Assembly: GCA_963575745.1 (NCBI GenBank)
Contig: CAUYUJ010014174.1
Span: forward strand, 242,501-306,500
DNA length: 64,000 nucleotides
Direction: 5' to 3'
Origin: Prorocentrum cordatum
Lineage: Eukaryota; Sar; Dinophyceae; Prorocentrales; Prorocentraceae
Numbering within the stretch: position 1 is the stretch's first letter; each line of letters starts with the position of its first letter. The position numbers were made by a program, and so were the translations under genes. The notes beneath the pieces are model-generated. The model saw only the letters and a program-made list of their open reading frames with translations, searched no databases and was not told the origin of the DNA. Below are positions 44,697-55,284 of the stretch, piece by piece.

Positions 44697-44719
44697 GCAG
44701 AGCCAAAACTGGCTACGGA
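44697..44719 (-). other. spliced-leader relic upstream of the methyltransferase gene
   Basis: On the minus strand the text is TCCGTAGCCAGTTTTGGCTC, then TGCGAG. It equals the dinoflagellate spliced leader through GGCTC except for one inserted G. It lies 31 nt upstream of the chosen ATG, in the same orientation, as expected for the genomic remnant of a retroposed trans-spliced mRNA. Confidence 0.78.
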
Positions 44720-44942
44720 TTACAGTGTTGAACGTTGATGCACGAAAACCAAAGCATCGCCAACCGCGTAATATATTCCGATATTGCGATGTATGCAAAC
44801 ATGCCAGCGTGCGTAAGTGTCCGTGCGAAGGGCGTGAGATGTGTCGTCGTCGCCGTCGTCGTCGCCGCCGGCGCCGCCGTCTCCGTCATCGCAGTCGGCG
44901 TCGCCGTCGTCGTTGTCGTGGCGAGAAGCCCCCCCCGTAGAT

Positions 44943-45960
44943 ATGATCGTGGGGGTGACCCCCCCACAGACGCAAGAGCGCGGGGATGTTCTCTCCACGT
45001 GCACGATCGCTGTGGGGGGGAGGCCCCCACAGACGATGCACCGAGTGGGGAGGAGGCCCCCACAGACGTGATCGCGTGGGGGTGAGGCCCCCACAGACGC
45101 GATGTCGCGTGGGGGGGAGCCCCCCACAGATGTGATCGTGTGGGGGGGAGGCCCCCACAGACATAGGGTGCGTGGGGGGGGGGGCCCCACAGACGAGGTG
45201 CGCTGTGGGGAGGGGGCCCCACAGACGTGATCGCGTGGGGGGGGGCCCCCCACAGACAGATAGCGCGTGGGGGGGAGGCCCCCACAAACACGGCACAGCG
45301 CGGGGGGGAGGCCCCCACAGACGTGATCGCGCGGGGGGGGGGGGCACAGACAGATGGCGCGTGGGGGGGAGGCCCCCGCAGATGTGATCGCGTGGGGGGG
45401 AGGCCCCCACAGACATAGGGCGAGTGGGGGGGGGGGCCCACAGACGATGTACCATGCGGGGGGGAGGCCCCCACAGACGTGATCGCGTGGGGGGGAGGCC
45501 CCCACAGACACAGGGCTCGTGGGGGGGAGTCCCCCACAAATGTGATCGCATGGGGGGGGGACACAAACGTAGGGCGTGTGGGGGGGAGGCCCCCACAGAC
45601 GCGGTGATCTGTGGGGAGGGAGCCCCCACGGATGCGATCGCGTGGGGAGGTGGCCCCCACAGACAGATGGCGCGTGGGGGGGAGGCCCCCACAGACACGG
45701 CGATGCGTGGGGGGGAGGACCCCACAGACGTGACCGCGTGGGGGGGAGGCCCCCACAGACAGATGGCGCGTGGGGGGGAGCCCCCCACAGACACGGCGCT
45801 AAGTGGGGGGGGGGGCCCCACAGACGTGACCGCGTGGGGGGGGGCCCCCCACAGATGTGATCGCGTGGGGGAGAGGCCCCCACAGACAGATGGTGGCGGG
45901 TGGGGGGTCCCCACAGATGTGATCGCGCGGGGGGGGGCCCCCACAGACATGCGGGACGTT
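44943..45960. repeat. hairpin array, about 25-30 GTGGGGG...CCCCCAC units
   Basis: Units of about 35-40 bp alternate gtgggggggaggcccccaca with gacgtgatcgcg-type or gacagatggcgc-type spacers. Each unit carries a short perfect inverted repeat (GTGGGGG with CCCCCAC), so the array is a row of small hairpins. It starts about 220 bp upstream of the methyltransferase leader relic. Open frames in it are by-products. Confidence 0.95.
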
Positions 45961-45989
45961 GGGGGGGCTTCACACACGCGCCCCCCACA

Positions 45990-46265
45990 TACACGGTGCA
46001 ATACATGTTCGGCGGGCAATCTTGAGGGGGTCATTGTACCTCAGGGGGCTCCCCATCGGGACTCCAAGAGGGCCCCCAGAGGGCTCCAAGAGAGTCCCAA
46101 TAGGGCTCCAAGAGGGCCCCAGAGAGCTCCCAGAGGGCTCCAAAAGGGCCCCAAGAGGACCCCCCCCCACTGTGGCACACAGAAGGCGCTCATGGGCGTT
46201 ACTGTTGGGGGGGGTCCTCTCGGGGCCCTCTTGGAGGGAGAGAGGGGGGCAAACGGCTCACCCTC
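45990..46265. repeat. GGCTCCAAGAGGGCCCC repeats
   Basis: Words ggctccaagagggccccaga and ggctccaagagagtccca repeat at about 46060-46165, followed by an inverted ggccctcttggag at 46217. Related in style to the family at 62100-63980. Confidence 0.7.
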
Positions 46266-47924
46266 TAGCGATGGCATAAAAAGGCGGTCCTCCCCAGTCG
46301 ACGGCGTCGCCGGTGCCGGTGGGAGCCACGAGCTGCTGCTCGGTCGCCGGATCGGTGTCCGCGCCGCTCATCCGGTCTGCGCGCGGCCCCTGGTAGATTC
46401 GTCTCCGGTCGAAGGGAAGGCAGGGCAGCGCCAGGTGTCTGGCAACAGGCTCGAGAGACGTGGAGGATGACGAGGGGGGGATACGGAGGGGGACGAGGAG
46501 GGGGACGAGGAGGCGGATGAGGAGAGGTGCAGGAGGAGGAGGAGGGGGAGGAGGAGGAGGAGGCAAGTAATGAAGTAATGATATCAACCGATCCCCCGCC
46601 ATTTTGCCCCCACGTGGCCCCCACCTCCTGTGGGGCAAGTAATGAGCTCAACTGAGCCCCCAGAATTTTGCTCCCACCCGTATCCTCCCCGAAGATCCGC
46701 GCGTGGACTGTTGCTCCCTCCCCCCATGTTCCTCGTACTCGTCAGCCTCCTCCGTCAGCTCCTCCCCTCCTCCGCCTCCTCCTCCTCCTCCTCCTCCTCC
46801 TCCTCTCCCTTCTCCTCCTCCTCCTCTTCCTCCTCCTCCTCCTCCTCCTCCTCCTCCTCTCCTCACCCCCCTGTTCCCTTCCAGCATTGCTCCCCCGCCC
46901 GCTCGGCTGCGACGGCGGGGGGAAGGGGCAGGACCGATGGAGCAGCTGGGCGCACGCACCCGGCGGAGCTGGCGCGCGGCAGCCCTGGGGGGATGGGGGA
47001 GGGTGCCGTGCTTTTCTCTCGCCGCACGCCCGCGCTCGGCTGGCCGGCGGATCGAGGCGGCGCCCTGGCCTAGCGATCCGCGTGACACGGCCCAGAGCGC
47101 GGTCAATTGCTGGCTCGCCCCAGTCGCCAGCATCTACGTCAATGTGACAATGTCAGCGCAGAAAGATCGCAAGCGCCAGCCTCATCCTCCCCCTCCTCCT
47201 CCTCCTCCTCTTCCTCCTCCTCCTCCTCCTCGCGAAGAAGAGGAGTCCTCTTCCCTGGCCAGCGATGCCGCGCAGGAGTCTCAGTGCCCAGACCCCGCGA
47301 ATTCTTAAACCTTAGAGTAGCGCGGCCCTGCGGGAAGCAATCGAGCAGGCAGAGCCCGGCACCGCGGCGCCGCCGAATATCGGGGCAGCAAAACGAGTAT
47401 TAGTTTCGCTTCAATAACATCGGCCCCAAGTGTCCCTCCTCGTTCCCCCCGTCATCCTATCCCCTCCCCACCCTTCTCATATACATCCTCTTTGGCTGCC
47501 CTGATATCACGCGTCGCCACCAGAGCCCGCGGGGCTCTCAGCCTCCAGCTCCGGCGGGGGCTCGGGGCATTCTGGAGCAGGCGGTGGCAACCTTAATTCG
47601 CACAGCCCGCAAAGATTACCGAGGGGATAAGCCGCGGCCATATTCTCAAAGCATTCAGAGTTCCAGATGTCATCAATCTGAGCCCACGGGTCGTCGCCAT
47701 CTGCCACGCCCATGCTGTTCCATGCCAACACGGCCTCGAGAGCTCCTGCTAGGTTGGCCCGGGCCCCCCCCCTGCCCCCATTGCCCGACATGCCCTGCTC
47801 CCCTGGGCCCCCAGGTAAAGGGAAGGAGGGTGAATGAAAAGCGCAGGTTCTGACCACGCGGTCCCTCTCGAGTCGCACGGCCGCCGCGCGTATGGATCAT
47901 GGAGTCAATCAACTTGGCAATGCA
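46266..47924. other. intergenic region with CTCC microsatellites and one coding-like stretch
   Basis: (CTC)n lies at 46755-46862 and 47183-47235, with GGAGG text at 46465-46565. On the minus strand about 47815-47507 encodes a plausible acidic exon (DDPWAQIDDIWNSECFENM) ending in a stop at 47507. It may be a separate small gene or a 3' remnant. Nothing else recognised. Confidence 0.4.
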
Positions 47925-50900
47925 TTATTTGTGGTAGCCCTTCTGGCAAATGCGACAGTGTAAAGCGGAGTCCCAGCGCACGCCACAAACGAAACACTCA
48001 GCCCCTGGAAGGCTGCCGGCTGCGATCTTGCACATTCTGAGAAACCTTCGGGCGTCGGACGGACGTCGGATTCGAAATTTCGCTCGATCGCCAGTCTAGC
48101 CGACTGAACGTCGACTCGTCGAACGAACAACCGACCCCGCGGGAGTGGGGGAGGAGGGGAGTGGGGGTGGGAGTGGACGGGGGGAAGTGGAGCCCCCCCC
48201 GAGAGGGGGGAAGGGGGGCCCTCCCCGCGATCTCCCCACGGCGGGGCGGGGCGGTCACGGCCCTGGCGGGCCTGATGACGTCCGCGTTCAGCTTGTGCTT
48301 CTTCCAATCTCTGAGGGTCCTGATCATACCTGGGGAGCGTGCCCACCCCCCTGCCCTACCCCCATCAGGATGAGGACGAGGAGGAGGAGGAGGAGGAGGG
48401 CGCCGAGGGCGCGGATCAGGGCCGGGGGGTCCCGACCGGATCGGGAAAAAAACCCAGGGGCTAGCGCCTCGATTTCTTTAGAAAGCGGGGCGCTAGCCTC
48501 AGGTTTTTTTTTGAGGCCGTTCGGGCGCCTGGGAGGGGCGCCCGTCTCGATCCCTCCATTCCCCATCACCTCCTCCCCCTCCTCCTCGTCCTGCTCCTCC
48601 TCTCCTCCTCAGCCCCCTCCCCCCCCTCCTTCTCCTCCGCCCTCGGCCCCATCGCCCGCCCATCCCGGGAGGGCACGGCTCTGCACTTTGGCCAGCAGGA
48701 TGGTCATCTCGTTGCTGTCCAGCAACGCCCCGACAGGCGTCTCCAACCTATGGGGGGGCGGGCCGGAGGAGGGGGCGGAGGAGGAGAGGAGGTGGAGGAG
48801 GAGGAGGAGGAGGAGGAGGAGGAGGGAGGAGGAGGAGGAGGAGGAGGAGGAGGAGGAGGAGGAGGAGGAAGCGGAGGAGGAAGAGGAGGATGAGGAGGAG
48901 GAGAGGGAGAAAGGGATGTGCGCAAGGAGGGTATATTGGTTCAAGTTCCGATGAACCCTCGAGCTGCAGGAGGACGATAGTGGACGACGTAGTCCTCGTC
49001 GCTCACGTCCAGGAACCGGCCAGTGCCATCAACGATGTTGTCCCAGAACAAGCTGGCGACCACGGGGTCCCCTGGGTTGTCCGGGACGGGGTTCTCGCAG
49101 TGCACGAGCGAGATACACCTGTCGGAAAGCGCGTGGTACTCGGGCGCCAACAGAGACGTGAGCGCCGATGCTGTAGACACGACTCCATCGGACCACTCCG
49201 CCAGCAGCTCGGAGCTCAGTGCATTCGGGAGGAGTCGGGCGGCTGCAGCGGCTGCAGCGGGCGCGGCGGCGCCAGCACCATCGTGATCATCTGGAATCTC
49301 GACGTCCAGGGCTGCCTGCAGCGCAGCCTCTGCCTCGCGCCTGGCCAAGTCATGGTGCAACGAGGGGTCCTCTTCCACTAGTGCGCCCTCGGCGGCTGGG
49401 TCGACTGCACGGCCGCTCGCTATGATGCCCTCGACGCGCGTCAGCTCGCGGACCTCCCCTGCGGCGATGATGTCCTTCTCGACGGCGTCCAAGTCGCCGC
49501 CCCCGCCGCCCTCGCCGAAGAAGTCCTCGTCGTCGTCAGGGCCCTCAGGCGGCGCAGGCTGGCCTTCGTCATCCTCTCCGCCCGCGTTGCCGTACTTTTC
49601 CAGGTGCGCGTGGAACGCCCCGGGCGCGCCGTCGCCGATCTCATCGTCATCTGAAAGGCGGATCTCGTTGATGCTCGCCCAGAGTTCATCGAGCAATCCA
49701 ACGTCCGGCTCTTCCTCGGGGTCGGCACCGCCTGCACCTCCACCAGGCGGCGGGGGCTGGCCGTTGTCATTGTCACCCCGAGGCCCGCGGCAGCACCTGC
49801 ACGCGCCTGCCAGGTCTGCCCACTTCATGCGGCCCGTGCGAGCGGACCGTTGCACGGACTGGAAATCGCACGACAACTTTGCCAATCCAATCCTCATCTT
49901 CGTGCCGGGCCCGGTCATCTTGAGGCGCTCGTGGATGGCCTCGCAGACGCCCTTCATCGGGACAGGTCGGATAGGGACAGCCAGGGTGAAGCTTGTCTCA
50001 CTCAGCTCGCCTGGGACGAGCCAGAAGCCTCTGCGAAACATGTGAGCCACCATCCAAGCAGACTGGGCCGTGCGATCGCGATTGGCGAAGATGCCCAGGA
50101 CATAGTTGCTGCAAGGCTGCTTGCGAGGATAAAGTTGCAACATGTGTCGAGCAACTCGGGCGCCGCAGCGCGGCTGCCTCGGCTTCCTCGGCGCCGCGGC
50201 GTCCGCGGGTGGCGCGGGCGGCACCGGCGCCACTGGCCCGCCCCCTGGCGCATCTGCTGGCGCCGGCTGCTCCGCGTCGGACCCCGCGCCCTGGGGCTGG
50301 CCCACGCGGTCCTCGAGGGGCGGAGGCTTCTCAGGTGGAGGTAGAGGCAGCGCGTCGCGGCGGAAGGGGTCGTCGTCGGCCGCCCGGAACCGCGAAGCGT
50401 CGTTCAGCGCCAGCACGGCAGCGTCGTGGTTCTTGACGCAATCCTTGACGATGCGATCCAACTCCTTGGGATCCTTAACATGGAATGCAAGGGTCTTCTT
50501 CAGGATCGTCCTGGTCGAGAGGAGCATCAAGCCAATGTTCGGGGACATCTTCAAGTTTGCCTTGATCATCCCATTCAGCCCTTCGATCTCCTGAGTGTCC
50601 GAAGCCATCATGTGGGCCACCGTGTTGAACAGGTCCCACAGCTTCGGGTTGAGCCTCCCCGTGTTCACGGCATCCTTTCCCGAGAGCTGTGGGAAAGGCA
50701 GGGGCGCGACAAGCGGGCGCACTGCTCCAGGCCCCCAGGGCCCATGCCGCGAGCCACGAGGCCCCATTCAAAACAGCGGGTCCAGGGAGTCCCCGAGTCC
50801 CCCTTATCGATGCCCCTGCCGACTCCTCCATATCTCGCCTGAAGACCGACGCCACCTTAAACGGCGTGCTCCCGCGAACATCGGGATCCTCGGAGTCGAG

Positions 50901-53860
50901 AAGAGCAAGCCACTGCGTCGCCAACTCCCTCCTGACCTCGCAATCGAACAAGGGCGGCTCCTTCACCAAGTTCAACATCGTATACGGGAACTCCGACAGC
51001 TCCAGGATAAACCTGCGGTAGTAGTTGACAGCCGCTTCCAACGTAAGTTCCACTGACTGCGCTCGCACCTTCGGTTCGTCCACCAGGGGGTGTTCGAAGG
51101 TCAGGTCCAACACCAGGGACCACGCTGACGCATAATGATCTTCATCAAGTAACGTGTTGAACTCGCCCATGATCTCCGAAGCTTTAAAGTAGAGCAACTC
51201 CTGAATCGTAGACACATGGTCATGGCTGAACAGCTTGTCGCGGTCACTTTTGATGTTCGACCCCTTCTTCTCAAACCAATGGAGCAGATGCATCAAGGGC
51301 GCGCCCGCCAGGTGATACGAGGCCATGTACACCCAGTGGTCGATAGAGTTCGCCGCGGCAACCGCGTCCCGCTCCCAGCGCCCCATCTGCGTCTCCCAAT
51401 CCTCGCCGTCAGGATCAATAGTAATGCCATCGGTCGCACCCGGCACCTTCGGCTTCTTAAAGACCTCATTGTAAACGGCTGCCGTTTCGTGCATGGTCGC
51501 GCCGATTAAGAACTGACATGTCTTGTGCACGGCGCCGAATCTCCCCGCGAGGGGTCGCGGGGGGAGGCGACCCGCGACCTTCTTGGCCCGTGCGACGCCG
51601 AACAGGGACGCCCAAGATTTGTAGATCGCCGCGGCCTTGGAGGGCGCCCTCCACACATTGCACATCTTGGCGATGTTGGAGTAGTACGCCTTGCTCATCT
51701 TGAGAAGGTTCTTGCAAATCAAGTGGATCTGGTGTATCCAACAGTAAACCCAAGCAACCCAAGCGAATTGATCATGCGCGAGCTCGCGCATCACCAGGGA
51801 TCGCATGCCCTGGCAGTCCGGGCCCTTGTCGGTCCCACCTAGGTACACCGTGATGTGCGTGTACGGGCCGTGGTCACCACCAGTGCACTGATCCAGCGTC
51901 GCATCGATGACGTGCTCCTTCACCGTCGGCTGGCGGTCCTGGCGGCAAGGAGGGAGGGCGAGGCGGAGGTGGAGGGCGAGCGAGGAGGACACTGAGGCCA
52001 CGGAGCAGGAGGGGCACGTAGTTGACAGGGTACGAGGAAAGCGGGCAGAGGAGGGAGGGCAGTGGGCGAGAGAGGAGGGGGCACGAAGGAGAGGCACAGA
52101 GCGTCCTCGCTGGAAGAAGTACCACCCTGCGACATCGACTTGGACGCCGCTGCCGCGCGAGAGAACCACGTGGCCACCCCCAGCTGCTCCAGGCGGGATT
52201 CCCGCATCGTTTTCGTTGACTCTCCAGATCCTGCAGGCGGGACCCAGGCTAGGTCAGGGTAGTGTAAAGCCCAGGTGTATGAGAGCTGCTCCGAGCCGTC
52301 CCGCATGTCGATCACAGGCGTCCGGAACGCGGACCACACCTCGGACGCGAACACCTTGTGGGACCTCCAGTCGCCCGAATGCGACGCGTCCCCCCTGAAC
52401 GCGTGGACTTCGTAAGAGAGCCGCACACGAAGATCATCCAATGGTCGATGCTCGATAACCTCCTCAGACTGATCAAAAAACCGTAACGATGATCCATATT
52501 GCTCAGCATACCACTTCTGGCTCATGACGTAGTTGTTCGAACGGGCCAGGTTCTCGGCATGACGCACCGTCGCGTCGGAGACCGGGATGTCCTGGGGCTC
52601 GGGGGGATAGCAGGAGGGCACACTTAAGACCCCCCTCAGAATCGGACGCAACGCAATGCAAATCAACCAATGCGTTAGCCGAGCTACTTGGGTGCCCAGG
52701 GTCCTCCCTCGTCCTCACCCCTCCCTCCTCCTTCTCCTCCTGGTCCTTCCTTTCGCTCCTCCACCTCGTCCTTCTCCTTCTACTCTCCTCCTCCTCCTCC
52801 TCCTCCTCATCCTATCCCCTCTTCCGCTTCTTCCCCACATATCCCCTCCTCGTCCTCATCCTCCCACGGGGCTTGGGTCGATCGTTTGTTGAAATCCCCT
52901 CTAGGCCAGCATATATTTTGTTGACGCTGCAGATGCCATGCCGTAGTTTCGATTGAACCCGAGCTTGTAGGTCCCCTCGCGAGTCAGATGGAAGCGGGTC
53001 TGGACGAGCTCGCGCTGCTTGTTTTTTTTTTTTGTGGTTTTGGTGTACTTTTTCGAATGGATCTCACCCCCCTGGCTCTTGATCTTACTCTCGAGCTTTG
53101 GCAACACAACCGAGTTTTGGTAATTCAGCTTCTTCCTGACAGAACCGTATTTTTCTTTCAAGTCCACGCTTTTCTTGCTGAGTTCCACAGCCATCTTGTT
53201 GATCTGGGGCCTGGTCATGGCCCGCGCCATGGGCAAGTCAAATGTGGGAACGAGGTCAGCAGCTGTAGGGCCCAGCGGTACAAGAGCCGAAGATGGATCG
53301 GCTCCTTGCCCACCTTCTCAGAGGGGTCATCGGGCCAATTTGGGATGGAGCGTGAGGGGGATGAGGGAACGAGGGAGGAATAGGGAGGAAGGAGGTGCCA
53401 CCTTTCGTCGCATATACCAGCGCATCGATGGTCTGCCAAGCCCCAGGCTCCATGTCCAGCCCCATCCGGCCGACGATGTCCTGGAGGGTGTACGGCCCCT
53501 CGGAGTGCACGCCTGCTAGGAGGGAAGATGTATCCCCCTCGGTCCCCCCTCCACGCTCTCGGACGGAGGGGAGGAGGTGACGGGAAGTGAAGGAGGGAAG
53601 GGGAGGAGGAGGAGGAGGAGGAGGAAGAGGGATAGACACTCTTCCTCCCCCGAACACTCAACCGCCCCCCATCCACACTGCTCCCTCCTCTCCCCCCGCT
53701 TCCCCCTTATTCCCATTCCCCTTGCCTTCCCATCCCCCTTACCTTCCCTTCCCTTCCCCCCTTCGGCACCCCCTTCCCGCGAGAGGCCTGTGCAGCCACG
53801 GGCAGGGCCGCCAGCGGCCATCACGGCGGCCGCCAGCGCCGCGGGGGCCTCCATGAGCAT
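47925..53860 (-). CDS. nine-exon gene with weak transposase-like core and C-terminal zinc finger
   Basis: Protein of about 1,380 residues, not assigned. Inferred exons: 53860-53770, 53512-53402, 53262 to about 52906, 52591 to about 52105, 51938-50820, 50686-48957, 48747-48665, 48329-48272, 48036-47925. Splice phases match at every junction where both ends are defined. Donors include GT, GC (50819, 48271) and GA (48664). The central exons hold DATLDQ, TDKGPDCQGMRSL and YCWIHQIHLICKNLL, faintly like the Asp and Cys/His segments of RNase-H-fold hAT transposases, and later SDTQEIEGLNGMIKANLKM. Then follow a Pro-rich region, a Cys-rich CRCCRG and long acidic stretches. The last exon ends ECFVCGV, then LHCRICQKGYHK, a CX2C...CX2C finger. 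Start at 53860 is the first in-frame ATG of a GC-rich exon; an upstream start at 53932 is possible. It could be a domesticated transposase. Confidence 0.62.
48795..48905. repeat. (GGA)n microsatellite inside an inferred intron
   Basis: On the coding (minus) strand it is a CTC-rich polypyrimidine tract of over 100 bases directly before the cccccatag acceptor at 48748. Confidence 0.9.
52690..52870. repeat. CTCC microsatellite inside an inferred intron
   Basis: Pyrimidine-rich on the plus strand; it lies between the third and fourth inferred exons of the nine-exon gene. Confidence 0.8.
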
Positions 53861-53869
53861 GTGACCCCC

Positions 53870-54094
53870 GTCGCGGCCGACGCGGCACGGCCGAGCGTGG
53901 ATATAAAGGGCCCGCGCGAGCGAGCCCTCCATCCTTGCCGGCCCTGAATTCCCCACGTGCTTAGAGAGGGATCGGCTGCGGCGGCGGCAACGGCGAGAGG
54001 CGGAAGAGGAGGGTGGGGGGGAGGAGGAAGTGGGGTAGCCAGGAGGAGAAGGGAAAAAGAGGGAGGGAGTGGGGGCCTAGAAATCGCAACACGT
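53870..54094. other. 5' flank of the nine-exon gene
   Basis: GC-rich to 53960, then GGAGG-rich. A tatataaag-like string at 53899 reads in the opposite sense to the gene and is not called a promoter. No spliced-leader relic seen. Confidence 0.4.
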
Positions 54095-54312
54095 TGGTAC
54101 TGACATATGCGCAGATACACCACGCCCGATACATGCGATATACACAAAACCACAATAATACATCATACACGGTACTGGCATATGCGCAAATACACAATGC
54201 CCGACACATGCGATAACATGCGATATACACAAAACCACAATAATATATCATACACGGTACTGGTATATGCGCTAATACATCATGCATTATACATGCGATA
54301 TACACAATAGCG
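54095..54312. repeat. AT-rich tandem repeat, three units of 76-87 bp
   Basis: Units begin ggtactgacatatgcgc (54095), ggtactggcatatgcgc (54171) and ggtactggtatatgcgc (54258) and contain catgcgatatacacaaaacc and acaataatacatcatacacg. The base composition is far more AT-rich than the surroundings. Confidence 0.92.
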
Positions 54313-54554
54313 AAACATATATTCATCAGGAAATTGACTCGTCGGCAGCCAAAGTGTGCACACTCATATTCAACATAAGGGGTAACCATCGGAATAAAAC
54401 AATCGCAAATTGAGTGAACGTGGCTATACCGAACACTCTAATTAGGCTGGATGAGGTAATTACACATGGTTTCAACACTCGCAATAAGGGCTACCACGCG
54501 AAATTTGGACGTGCGTGTTGGGGCATACGAAGAGCATTCCGCAGAGCCTCAAGC

Positions 54555-54640
54555 TAGCGAAATCGCTGCGGGGAGGCTGTGGGGGAGCACTCCCCCACAG
54601 CTCACTTGGCGAGACTGAGGGGTCAGTTGCGCGATCACCG
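54555..54640. repeat. inverted copy of the GCTGTGGGGG hairpin element
   Basis: A perfect 10-bp stem (54576-54585 with 54592-54601). The flanks ctagcgaaatcgctgcgggg and agctcacttggcgag correspond to the flanks of 35467-35492 in reverse orientation. Confidence 0.75.
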
Positions 54641-55127
54641 CTCCTCCTCTTCCTCCTCCTCCTCCTCCCCGTGCGATTCCTTCTCGGAATTATCGAAATC
54701 GTCAGAAACTAAAGAAAACCTACAAAAACCAAAAAAAACAACATTATTTCTGGAGAATTTCTGGGACGGCTGGCGGCCAAAATTCGACAGAAATCGTAGT
54801 TGTTTTTTGTTTTTTTTTTGTGCCTCCTCCTCCTCCTCCGCCTCCACCTTCTCCCTCTTCTCCTCCCCCTCCACTCCTTCTTCTCCTCCTTCCCCTCTCC
54901 CCCTCCTCCGTTATGCCGCCGGCCGTCAGCATGAGGGTAGGTACCGCAATTCCACCGATTGCTATCCAATCTGTCGCAACCGTTGCGTTGCTATGTTTCC
55001 AGGCGGAGCGCACGCATAGAGGTCTACGAAAGATGGTGGTTCATACGTGCGCGCACGCATCGCACCGACTGCCATCGGCTACGACTGCGTCGCGCATCAT
55101 GTGCGCTCGCACGGCGCGGCCGCCTCC
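54641..55127. other. CTCC/T-rich intergenic stretch
   Basis: Includes a T-rich run at 54803-54820 and CTCC text to 54905. No gene recognised on the plus strand. Confidence 0.4.
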
Positions 55128-55284
55128 TCAGTCAGCCTCGCTGCGGCGTGCCGTCGCCGACTCAGAGGGCGGCCCCCCCTCGTCAAGCACGCGCGCGAGC
55201 TCTGCCGACAGACCGTCGTCATCCTCGACGTCGATCGTTTCACCGTGGGCCGAGGCGGCAATGGAAGCGACGATCGCCCTCTGC

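Noticed and set aside
44713-46034. Proline-rich minus-strand open frames in the hairpin array
   Set aside because: Products of the repeated GGGGGCC units.
53890-53915. TATA-like gatataaagg near the start of the nine-exon gene
   Set aside because: It reads on the strand opposite to the gene, and dinoflagellate promoters are not known to rely on TATA boxes.
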